Source: JACPFV01 sp038043245
Lineage (GTDB): Bacteria; Pseudomonadota; Gammaproteobacteria; Nevskiales; Nevskiaceae
Assembly: GCA_038043245.1 (NCBI GenBank)
Contig: JBBTCH010000003.1
Coordinates: 62,001 to 126,000 of the forward strand
DNA length: 64,000 bases
Direction of reading: 5' to 3'
The translations under genes and the position numbers were made by a program. Shown one piece after another: positions 1 through 7,698 of the stretch (positions within the stretch are counted from its first letter, which is position 1; each line of letters begins with the position of its first letter). The notes beneath the pieces were generated by a model. The model did not search any database. It was not told the origin of the DNA and saw only the letters and a list, made by a program, of their open reading frames with translations.

Positions 1-164
1 GCGCCGTCACGACAGGGACGTCGTGTCGGCGCGGAACCGGCGAGTGAGCGAGGAACGCAGGGATCTTATAGGCGCATCCGGCGCTAGACCTTTTCGCCAC
101 TTTTGGGGTAATGCCAAAAGTGGCCCGCCGTCAGGCGGAAAATCTTCTGAGCGGGTGAGCCGAT
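1..164. repeat. Copy of the stacked-hairpin mosaic repeat downstream of bamD
   Basis: No gene is seen. Positions 1-89 are about 90% identical to 10904-10992, and begin with nested inverted repeats (GCGCCG...CGGCGC enclosing ACGAC...GTCGT). Positions 97-123 form a perfect 10-bp stem, CCACTTTTGG with CCAAAAGTGG, followed by a CCCGCC/GGCGG stem. The block lies just past the bamD stop and has no T-run, so it is not a classic terminator. It looks like a multicopy intergenic repeat cut by the window edge. Confidence 0.65.
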
Positions 165-1046
165 TTACGGCGGCGGCGCAGCCGGCAAGGCGTCCGTAGC
201 CGGCTCAGGCGGTGGCGCGGCAGGAGCAGGAACCGGCGCTTTCGGTGCAAACGGCACAACTGCCGTCGCGGGCAGACCGCTTTGATTCAGCGCCAGGATT
301 CGGCCCGCGTCGTCAGCCTGCGTCGTCAGTCCCAGTATGCGGTAGCTGCTTTCGAGCAGTTGCAGTGCCTCGAGGTTCTGCGGGGCGCCCGGGTAATCGG
401 CAAGGGTTCGTTCCAGCCGCTTGACCGCAGACAGCGGTGCCCCGCGCGCGACATAAAAGCGTGCGATCGCCATCTCGTGTGCGGCCAGCGTGTTGCGCAG
501 GTCGATCATGCGCTGACGCGCGTCGCCGGCATAACGGCTCTTGGGATATTTCTGAATCAGCAGCGCGAAATCATCAAAGCTGCGGCGCTGGAAGGCGAGA
601 TCGTGTTCTTCGGGGCGCACGCCGGGCAGGAAGTCGAGCAGCTGGGCGCCACGGCTGTAATTGATCAGGCCGCGCAGATACTGGACGTACGCCGCCTGCG
701 GGTGGCGCGGGTATTCGCGCAGAAAACGCTCGGCGCTGTCGAGCGCTTCTTCGCTCTGAAAGTCGCGATACTGTGCGTAGATGGATTCGAGCTGTGCCTG
801 CGTGGCGAACTCGGTGAACGGGAAGCGCGTCTGGATCTGGCTGTAACGCAGCAGCGCCGTGCTGTAATCCGACGCTTCAAGGCTCTGGCGCGCGAGTTTG
901 TACAATTTGTCCGCTTCCAGTCGCTGCTCGCGTTCAGTCTGGTTGGGGCCTTTGAACGGATTGCGTTCGTCCACCGGCTTGGATGGATTGCCCTTGCAGG
1001 CGGTCAACGCGATGCAGATGAACAACAGCGGATAAAAACGGAGCAC
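165..1046 (-). CDS. bamD: Outer-membrane assembly lipoprotein BamD
   Basis: BamD is the essential lipoprotein partner of BamA in the beta-barrel assembly machine, anchored to the inner leaflet of the outer membrane. The signal peptide ends in a lipobox (ALTAC), followed by a TPR-rich body with the family pattern of helices (YSQIQTRFPFTEFATQAQLE, YPRHPQAAYVQYLRGL, YPKSRYAGDARQRM). A Pro/Ala-rich tail of about 45 residues makes it 293 aa, longer than the roughly 245 aa of E. coli. A GTG start at 1046 is chosen because AGGAA lies just upstream; longer readings run into the divergent rluD. Only 13 bp separate the two starts, so their promoters must lie within the neighbouring coding sequences. 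Confidence 0.93.
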   Translation of the reverse strand: MLRFYPLLFICIALTACKGNPSKPVDERNPFKGPNQTEREQRLEADKLYKLARQSLEASDYSTALLRYSQIQTRFPFTEFATQAQLESIYAQYRDFQSEEALDSAERFLREYPRHPQAAYVQYLRGLINYSRGAQLLDFLPGVRPEEHDLAFQRRSFDDFALLIQKYPKSRYAGDARQRMIDLRNTLAAHEMAIARFYVARGAPLSAVKRLERTLADYPGAPQNLEALQLLESSYRILGLTTQADDAGRILALNQSGLPATAVVPFAPKAPVPAPAAPPPEPATDALPAAPPP

Positions 1047-1059
1047 GGATATTCCTAAG

Positions 1060-2052
1060 ATGAAACGCGCGGAAATTATAGCAGCGGAAGCACTGCGGAC
1101 CTCCGTGCCTGAGGACATGGCCGGTCTGCGCCTGGACGTTGCCGCGGCCCGATTGTTCCCGGACTACTCGCGCTCAAAGCTCAAGGAGTGGATGGAATCC
1201 GGCGCGCTGATGCACAACCGCCAGCGCGTTGTCAGGGTTCGCGACTTCGCGAAACCCGGCGATGAACTGGCGTTGATCGTGCCCGAACGCGATGCGCCGC
1301 GCGGCCTGCATGCCCAGGCCCTGCCGCTGGCCGTGGTCTACGAAGATCGGGCGATCGCAGTGATCAACAAGCCCGCGGGCCTGACGGTGCACCCCGGCGC
1401 TGGCACCCCGGATGGCACCCTGCAGAACGCATTGCTGCACCGGTTCCCGCAGGTGACGGCAGTGCCGCGTGCCGGACTGGTGCACCGCCTCGACAAGGAC
1501 ACCACCGGTCTGCTGGTGGTGGCGCTGACCGCGGCGGCGCACACGCGCCTGACCGCCATGATGATGTCGCGCGAAGTGCGCCGCGAATACGATGCGCTGG
1601 TTGTCGGCATCCTGCCCGCGGGCGGCACCGTGGATGCGGCCATCGGCCGTTCACCGCACAGCCGCACCAAGATGGCGGTGATGGACGTGCCGGAGCGTGG
1701 CCGCCGCGCGGTGACGCATTACCGCGTCGCCGAGAAATTCGTCCAGCACACGCGCCTGACCGTGCAGCTTGAAACTGGCCGCACCCATCAGATCCGTGTG
1801 CATCTGGCGCATCTGCGACACCCCATCGTCGGCGATCCTGCCTATGGCGGACGCGCCGTGCGTAATGGCGGCCTGCCGGCCGAACTACGCGACCAATTGA
1901 CCGCCTTCAGGCGGCAGGCGCTGCACGCGCGCGAGCTGGCACTGGAACATCCGACCACGCGCAAAACCATGAGCTGGTCGGCGCCGCTGCCGGATGATTT
2001 CGACGCCCTGCTGCGCGCCTTGCGCGCGCACGCGAAAGCGAAGATCCGTTGA
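1060..2052 (+). CDS. rluD: 23S rRNA pseudouridine synthase RluD
   Basis: RluD makes pseudouridines in helix 69 of 23S rRNA (1911, 1915 and 1917 in E. coli). An N-terminal S4 RNA-binding domain (about residues 20-80) is followed by the RluA-family catalytic domain with the HRLDKDTTG motif, where Asp145 is the expected catalytic residue, and the GRTHQIRVHL motif near residue 240. The 330-aa length is normal. Its stop overlaps the start of pgeF, an arrangement common in gammaproteobacteria, and it is divergent from bamD as in many relatives. Confidence 0.95.
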   Translation: MKRAEIIAAEALRTSVPEDMAGLRLDVAAARLFPDYSRSKLKEWMESGALMHNRQRVVRVRDFAKPGDELALIVPERDAPRGLHAQALPLAVVYEDRAIAVINKPAGLTVHPGAGTPDGTLQNALLHRFPQVTAVPRAGLVHRLDKDTTGLLVVALTAAAHTRLTAMMMSREVRREYDALVVGILPAGGTVDAAIGRSPHSRTKMAVMDVPERGRRAVTHYRVAEKFVQHTRLTVQLETGRTHQIRVHLAHLRHPIVGDPAYGGRAVRNGGLPAELRDQLTAFRRQALHARELALEHPTTRKTMSWSAPLPDDFDALLRALRAHAKAKIR

Positions 2053-2777
2053 GCGATTTCCTCCGCGCGGATTGGCCGGCGCCACCGAACGTGCATGCCG
2101 TGATGACGACGCGTGCCGGCGGCGTGAGCCAGGGGGCTTACGCCTCATTGAATCTCGGTGCGCACGTCGGCGATGACGCGGCGGCCGTCAGGGAGAACCG
2201 CCGACTTCTGCGCGAAGCCTTGAAACTGCCGGCCCCGCCGGTGTGGTTGCAACAGGTGCACGGGGCTCGCGTCGTCGAACTGCCGTCCGCGACCGATACC
2301 GAAGCGGACGCCAGTTACACCACTCTGAAAAACATCGTCTGCGTCGTGCAGTCGGCTGACTGCCTGCCGGTTCTGTTTTGTGATGACCAGGGTTCAGTCG
2401 TCGCCGCCGCGCACGCCGGCTGGCGTGGACTCTCAGCGGGCGTGCTCGAGAACACCGTGCGCGCGTTGGCCGTGAAGCCTTCAAGCCTGATGGCCTGGAT
2501 GGGGGCCGCGATCGGGCCGGCGGCGTTCGAGGTTGGCGAAGAAGTGCGCGATGCTTTTGTGCGCGTCGATTCCGCAGCCGCGAGTGCGTTCGGGCAGCTT
2601 GCGCCGGGAAAATATCTGGCGGACCTCTTTCAGCTTGCACGTCTGCGTTTGCGTGCGGCAGGTATCAACAGAATCTACGGCGGGGGCCTGTGTACCTACT
2701 GCGATGCGACGCGCTTCTTCTCGCACCGCCGCGACTCCGTCACGGGACGCATGGCGGCTTTGATCTGGGGGTCGTGA
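2049..2777 (+). CDS. pgeF: PgeF/YfiH (LACC1-family) multicopper-like purine nucleoside enzyme
   Basis: This family was once annotated as a polyphenol oxidase or laccase. Members act as purine nucleoside phosphorylase/adenosine deaminase, and PgeF edits wrong peptidoglycan precursors. The expected metal ligands are visible: His71 in QQVHG, Cys105 in QSADCLP and His122 in AAHAGWRG, followed by the family motif CTYCD near the C terminus. The 242-aa length is typical. The TTG start overlaps the rluD stop codon, implying translational coupling. No other start gives a better N terminus. Confidence 0.9.
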   Translation: MSDFLRADWPAPPNVHAVMTTRAGGVSQGAYASLNLGAHVGDDAAAVRENRRLLREALKLPAPPVWLQQVHGARVVELPSATDTEADASYTTLKNIVCVVQSADCLPVLFCDDQGSVVAAAHAGWRGLSAGVLENTVRALAVKPSSLMAWMGAAIGPAAFEVGEEVRDAFVRVDSAAASAFGQLAPGKYLADLFQLARLRLRAAGINRIYGGGLCTYCDATRFFSHRRDSVTGRMAALIWGS

Positions 2778-2888
2778 TTGAATCCTTGTCTGTCCGCCCG
2801 ACAACTGAGTAGACTGCGTACTCGGCCTGTCCTGAGCAGGCCCGGTCACAAAACAATCGTACGGCCATGCAGCCGTGGGGAGGAGAAC

Positions 2889-5180
2889 ATGAAGTTTTCG
2901 CAGCAGCGTCGCCGGATTTCTCACGCCGTGGCCGTTTCGCTGATGATGCTGGCTGTCGCCGGGCCCGCCTCGGCACTGGAGTTCGACGTGTTCGGCACCG
3001 AGCTCAAGATCGACAGCCTGCTGACCGCCGGCGTCCTCGTTCGCACTGAGGAGCGCGATCCCAGCCTGATTGCAAAGTCCAATCTCCAGCCTGGCATTTG
3101 CGTCGCACGCACCGCGCCGCTGACCACTCGCGGCAACAACAGCTTTACCGGCGATACCTGCACGACTTCCGTGCTGCTATCCAACACCAATTATGTCAAC
3201 CGGCCGGGCTCGTTCAACATCAACGGCGACAACGGCAACCTCAATTTCGACCAGTTCAGCCTTGCCAATGCCGCCATCAAGCTGACTTCGGACATCACCT
3301 TCACCATCGCTGATTTCAACTTCTTCTTCCGACCCATCGGCATCTTCGACGGAATTTATTACAGCCTGGAAGAGCAACACCCCGACACTACGCTACAGGC
3401 CGCGACCTCGGATTTCCCCGATGTCGCCAAGCGGCGCCTGGGCTTCAAGCCCGGCCTGCTGGATTATTCGGTCAGCACCACGTTTGACATTGGCGGGTTT
3501 GAGATTTCCGCCAAGGTCGGCAACCAGGTGCTGAACTGGGGCGAAAGCGCCTTCCTCGCGCTCAACAGCCTCAACACCATCAATGCGGGCGATGCGACGC
3601 GTCTGCGCGTGCCGGGTTTCGATGTCAAGGAATTGTTTCAGCCACAGGGCATGGCCTTGATCGGCTTCGATGTGATCGAAAACGTGCACGCCGATTTCTT
3701 TCTGCAGTACCAATGGAAGCCGGCCATCGTCGATCCGGTCGGCAGCTTCTTTTCGGTCAGCGATACGCTGGGCGAAGGCGGACGCTACGCCATGCTCTCC
3801 TTCGGCAAGGCGCCGGAAGATCCCGACAACCTCTACATGGCGGTCGACAACGCCGGTGGCACACCGCCGCCGCCCGTGGGTTCCACCCCCGGTGATCCAC
3901 TGCGCACCGTCGGTTCGATTGCCGGACGCACGATTTATCGCGATCCCAACTTGGAAAAAGAAGGCGCTGGTTATCGTCCAGACGAATACGGCTTTGATCA
4001 GTTCGGCGTGGCGGTGAAGACCTTCCTGCCGGATTTCAACAACGGCACTGAAGTGTCGTTTTACGCCGCGAAATATCATTCGCGCATTCCTTCCGTCAGC
4101 CTGATCTCCTCGGATTTGGGTTGCATACCTGACGATACCGGCTCGCCGGCGACTAATGTGCCGGCGCTATTTGCGGCCTGCCAGATCGTGCCTAACACGA
4201 GTTCCGTTGACTTCCTGCCGGTGGATACCGCGAAGTTGGTGGTGGAATACCCGAAAGATATCTACATGCTGGGCACCTCGTTCAACACCACGGTGGGTGA
4301 CTTTGCGCTGTCAGGCGAGTACGTGTTCCGGCCTAACCTGCCGGTACAGATCCACACGGTGGATCTGACGCTGGCGGCGGTGGCTCCCGCGTTCCCCAAT
4401 GAAGATTTCAACATCGGCGCCTCGGTGCTGCCGAGCAGCCGTTCCGCCACGCCGGATTTTGTCTCGGTCTATCGTGGCATCAAGAACCGTCCTGGTAGTA
4501 CCAGCTTCGGCTACGGGCCGAATGAATACATCCAAGGCTACGAGCGGCTCAAGGTCGGACAGGCCGGACTGACGCTGCTGAAAACCGTGGGTGGTGACAA
4601 TTTCATCAATGCCTCGCAGATCACCCTGCTGCTGGAAACCGGCCTGACCCACGTGGTCGATATGCCGGATCTCGGCGACATCCAGTTCCAGGGCGCCGAG
4701 ACCAACACGCATGCCTCTCACGGCGCTGATGGCACGGTAGGCCTCAGTCCGCGCGACCTCACCGGCCAGAATGCGGTTGCAGATGATGGCGACACTTGCG
4801 CCAGCACCTCAACACCCAAGACCAGTGCGGAAGATGTCAATCCACGCTGCCTGCGCCAGAACCCGACCGCGCAGCGCAAGGAAGACTTCGGCAGCGAGTT
4901 CTCCTACGGCTATCGCGCGATCTTCCTGCCACGCTACGACAGCCTGATTTTCGGCGCCAACGTCGAAATCCTGACCGGCTTCTTCCACGATGTCAGCGGC
5001 GTCGCGCCGGGCCTGGGCCAGAACTTCGTCGGCGGCCGCAAGAACGTGCTGTTCGGTGTGCGCTTCGACTATCTGTCGCGGTTCATCGGCGAAATCCGCC
5101 ATACCTGGATGTTCGGCACCACGCGCGATTCACTGCGCGACCGCGACAATCTGCTGGTAACCGTAGGCTATCAATTCTGA
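2889..5180 (+). CDS. DUF1302 family outer-membrane protein
   Basis: The predicted mature protein of about 735 aa is rich in beta strands and ends in LLVTVGYQF, with the terminal aromatic residue typical of outer-membrane barrels. A signal peptide (SLMMLAVAGPASA) follows the ATG at 2889, which has GGGGAGGAG eight bases upstream; the longer open frame from 2778 lacks a ribosome site. DUF1302 proteins are of unproven function but recur next to DUF1329, YCF48 and MMPL genes, exactly as here, so a role in moving a hydrophobic compound across the envelope is the usual inference. A hairpin (GGCCTG 2824-2829 with CAGGCC 2837-2842) lies in the leader. Confidence 0.85.
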   Translation: MKFSQQRRRISHAVAVSLMMLAVAGPASALEFDVFGTELKIDSLLTAGVLVRTEERDPSLIAKSNLQPGICVARTAPLTTRGNNSFTGDTCTTSVLLSNTNYVNRPGSFNINGDNGNLNFDQFSLANAAIKLTSDITFTIADFNFFFRPIGIFDGIYYSLEEQHPDTTLQAATSDFPDVAKRRLGFKPGLLDYSVSTTFDIGGFEISAKVGNQVLNWGESAFLALNSLNTINAGDATRLRVPGFDVKELFQPQGMALIGFDVIENVHADFFLQYQWKPAIVDPVGSFFSVSDTLGEGGRYAMLSFGKAPEDPDNLYMAVDNAGGTPPPPVGSTPGDPLRTVGSIAGRTIYRDPNLEKEGAGYRPDEYGFDQFGVAVKTFLPDFNNGTEVSFYAAKYHSRIPSVSLISSDLGCIPDDTGSPATNVPALFAACQIVPNTSSVDFLPVDTAKLVVEYPKDIYMLGTSFNTTVGDFALSGEYVFRPNLPVQIHTVDLTLAAVAPAFPNEDFNIGASVLPSSRSATPDFVSVYRGIKNRPGSTSFGYGPNEYIQGYERLKVGQAGLTLLKTVGGDNFINASQITLLLETGLTHVVDMPDLGDIQFQGAETNTHASHGADGTVGLSPRDLTGQNAVADDGDTCASTSTPKTSAEDVNPRCLRQNPTAQRKEDFGSEFSYGYRAIFLPRYDSLIFGANVEILTGFFHDVSGVAPGLGQNFVGGRKNVLFGVRFDYLSRFIGEIRHTWMFGTTRDSLRDRDNLLVTVGYQF

Positions 5181-5193
5181 AGGAGTGGACCTC

Positions 5194-6546
5194 ATGAAAT
5201 CGCAACTTGCACTTGCCACGTTGCTCGCTGTTTTTTCGGTTTCATCTTTAGCGAAAGTAGCGCCGGCCGACGCCGCCAAACTCGGAAAAGAGCTGACGCC
5301 ACTGGGGGCGGAAAAAGCCGCCAATGCCGACGGCAGCATCCCGGCCTGGGACGGCGGCCTGACCAAATCACCGGCCTGCTTCAAGGGCACCGGCACCCGC
5401 TACTGCGATCCGTTCCCGGACGACAAGCCGGCCTTCGCTATCAACAAGGCCAACCTTGAGCAGTACAAGGCCAGGCTGACGCCGGGCCAGCTCAACCTGT
5501 TCGCTAAATACGGCGATACCTATTCGATGCCGGTTTACAAGTCCAACCGCACGTTCGCGAATCCGCAGTTCATCTACGACGCGACGATCAAGAATGCCGC
5601 CACCGCTGAACTCGGCGGCAACGGCGAGGCGCTGGTCAATGCCATCACCGGCATCCCGTTCCCGATTCCCGCCGATGGCATGCAGGTGATCTGGAACCAT
5701 AAAGTGCGGTTCCGCGATACCGGCGTGCAGCGCTGGAACAACCAGTTTGCCGTCACCACCGCCGGTGACTACAACATGGTCAAGATCAAGGAAGACGCCT
5801 GGTTCGTCTACAACACGCCGGGCATCAGTGCCGACAAGCTCAACAACAAGATCCTCTACTTCCTGCAGAACACCACCGATCCGCCACGTCTGGCCGGCAC
5901 CTTGCTGCTGGTGCACGAAACCATGGATCAGCTGAAAGAGCCGCGCGGCGCCTGGCAGTACAACCCCGGCCAGCGCCGTCTGCGTCGCGCGCCGACGGTC
6001 GCCTATGACAATCCCGGCACCGCGTCGGACAGCCTGCGCACCAACGACCAGCTCGACGTGTTCAACGGTGCGATGGATCGGTACGAGTGGAAGCTGGTCG
6101 GCAAGAAAGAGTTCTATGTGCCGGCCAACAGCTATCGCATCCACAGCGACAAGCTCAAGTACAAGGACATCATCAAGAAGGGCCATCTGGATCAGACGCT
6201 GACCCGCTACGAGTTGCGCCGCACCTGGGTGGTGGACTCGACGCTGAAGAAAGGCACCAACCACATCTACAAGCGCCGCACGTTTTACGTGGATGAGGAT
6301 TCCTGGCAGATCGTCGCCGTCGACATCTACGACGCGCGCGACCAGCTCTGGCGCGTGCAGGAAGCGCACACGGTCATTGCCTATGACAAGCCGTATCAGC
6401 TGCCGGCCCTGGAAACGGTCTATGACCTGCAGAACGCGCGCTATCTGGTGATGGCGGCGAACAACGAGGACAGTGAAGTGTTCACCAAGTCTTTCGACGA
6501 GGAATTCTTCAATCCGTCGAACATCGCCAAACAAGCGAGTAAATGA
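5194..6546 (+). CDS. DUF1329 family exported protein (copy 1)
   Basis: The 450-aa protein has a signal peptide (LATLLAVFSVSSLA) and the family opening KLGKELTPLGAEKA...DGSIPAWDGG. DUF1329 members are predicted periplasmic lipoprotein-carrier-like folds (LolA/LolB-like) that accompany DUF1302 barrels; their ligand is unknown. The ATG at 5194 is preceded by AAGGAG with eight-base spacing, only 13 bp after the DUF1302 stop, so the two are one transcript. A second, diverged copy lies at 38727-40082 inside the catabolic operon. Confidence 0.88.
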   Translation: MKSQLALATLLAVFSVSSLAKVAPADAAKLGKELTPLGAEKAANADGSIPAWDGGLTKSPACFKGTGTRYCDPFPDDKPAFAINKANLEQYKARLTPGQLNLFAKYGDTYSMPVYKSNRTFANPQFIYDATIKNAATAELGGNGEALVNAITGIPFPIPADGMQVIWNHKVRFRDTGVQRWNNQFAVTTAGDYNMVKIKEDAWFVYNTPGISADKLNNKILYFLQNTTDPPRLAGTLLLVHETMDQLKEPRGAWQYNPGQRRLRRAPTVAYDNPGTASDSLRTNDQLDVFNGAMDRYEWKLVGKKEFYVPANSYRIHSDKLKYKDIIKKGHLDQTLTRYELRRTWVVDSTLKKGTNHIYKRRTFYVDEDSWQIVAVDIYDARDQLWRVQEAHTVIAYDKPYQLPALETVYDLQNARYLVMAANNEDSEVFTKSFDEEFFNPSNIAKQASK

Positions 6547-6626
6547 CTCGCGCTACAGCGCGAGCCGTTCCGAACGCAGCGAGGGATCGGTCTTTTTGAA
6601 CCCAGATTCCTCGTTGCACTCGGAAT
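6547..6626. repeat. Intergenic inverted repeats between DUF1329 and YCF48 genes
   Basis: A perfect stem (CTCGCGC 6547-6553 with GCGCGAG 6558-6564) directly follows the DUF1329 stop. It is followed by a larger imperfect inverted repeat pairing about 6567-6588 (TTCCGAACGCAGCGAGGGAT) with about 6605-6626 (ATTCCTCGTTGCACTCGGAA). The second motif resembles the CATTCCGAGCGCAGCGAGGA seen at 10565, a widespread intergenic repeat type. The structure may dampen read-through or protect the 3' end of the upstream message; there is no clear T-run. Confidence 0.6.
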
Positions 6627-6666
6627 GCCAAAATTAAAAAAGCATCTCATGTGTGAGGAGAGCCTG

Positions 6667-7668
6667 ATGCGAGCCGGACAAAAAGTTTTTGGGGTATTGA
6701 GCGCGGCAGCCCTTGGGGCTGCCGTTGCTTTTTCTGTCGTCGCGCAGGACGCAGCAGAGGCGCCAGCGGGCGCCGACGCCGGTCAGGCGATCATCAAGCC
6801 GCATCCTGCGGAGATCATGCCGCTGGCGCCGAAAAGCATGCTGCTCGATATCACCGAAGCGGGCGGGTGCTGGTTCGCGGTCGGTGATCGCGGCAACATC
6901 GTCATCTCCAGCAATGGCAGTGAATGGGCTCAGGTCGAAGTGCCTTCGCGTGCGGCGCTGACTGCGGTGTCGTTTGCGGATGGTCAGACCGGTTGGGCAG
7001 TTGGCCATGACGCCTCCATCGTTGCAACGACGGATGGCGGCAAAACCTGGAAGTTGCAGCATTTCAACGCCGAACTGGAAAAACCGTTTCTGGATGTGGT
7101 GGCGATCAGCCCGACGCGCGCGCTGGCGATCGGTGCCTACGGCCTGTTCAAGGAAACCAGCGACGGCGGGCAGACCTGGACCGATGTGGATGCGCCGGCA
7201 GTGCGCGAAGCTGAGACCCATCTGAATGGTGTCGCGGTCCTTGGCAACGGCGATCTGCTGATTGCGGGCGAAGTCGGCATGCTCGCGGTGTCCGGTGACC
7301 AGGGTAAAACCTGGAGCAAGCTGACTGCGCCCTATGACAACTCGCTGTTCGGCGCGTTGTCGCTGGGGGACAAAGGTGCCGTGCTCTATGGACTGCGCGG
7401 CAACGTCTATTCCACCGATGACGTGCGCAAGGGCGCATGGCAAAAACTCGATCCACAGTCCGTCGCCAGCATGTTCGGTGGCGCGACGCTGGCCAATGGT
7501 GATCGTGCGCTGGTGGGTTTGAACGGCGTGGTGCTGGTGGTTGCGGCGAGCGGTGAGATCCGTCAATACAAGAGCGAGCGCGGAACCCCGTTGTCGGCGG
7601 CCGTGGCGATGGGTGACACCTTGCTGGCCGTCGGCGAGTCCGGCGTGCAGACAATTCCGTTGAAATAA
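6667..7668 (+). CDS. YCF48/BNR-type beta-propeller exported protein
   Basis: A signal peptide ending near AFSVVAQDA is followed by repeated propeller blades with Asp-box-like turns (ISSNGSEW, ATTDGGKTW, ETSDGGQTW, SGDQGKTW). In photosystem II assembly YCF48 proteins are lumenal chaperones; in this gene neighbourhood (DUF1302-DUF1329-YCF48-MMPL) the homologues are assumed to be periplasmic parts of a transport or export machine, without biochemical proof. The ATG at 6667 has GAGGAG upstream and removes a poorly justified 14-residue extension. The pump gene follows after 30 bp. Confidence 0.85.
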   Translation: MRAGQKVFGVLSAAALGAAVAFSVVAQDAAEAPAGADAGQAIIKPHPAEIMPLAPKSMLLDITEAGGCWFAVGDRGNIVISSNGSEWAQVEVPSRAALTAVSFADGQTGWAVGHDASIVATTDGGKTWKLQHFNAELEKPFLDVVAISPTRALAIGAYGLFKETSDGGQTWTDVDAPAVREAETHLNGVAVLGNGDLLIAGEVGMLAVSGDQGKTWSKLTAPYDNSLFGALSLGDKGAVLYGLRGNVYSTDDVRKGAWQKLDPQSVASMFGGATLANGDRALVGLNGVVLVVAASGEIRQYKSERGTPLSAAVAMGDTLLAVGESGVQTIPLK

Positions 7669-7698
7669 AAACACAAGAAGTTTGAGGGGAGACGCAGG

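Noticed and set aside
5368..6534. 388-aa open frame on the minus strand opposite DUF1329
   Set aside because: It is the antisense of a clear gene with signal peptide, ribosome site and family motifs. High-GC codon use leaves such frames open, and the product has no recognisable domain.
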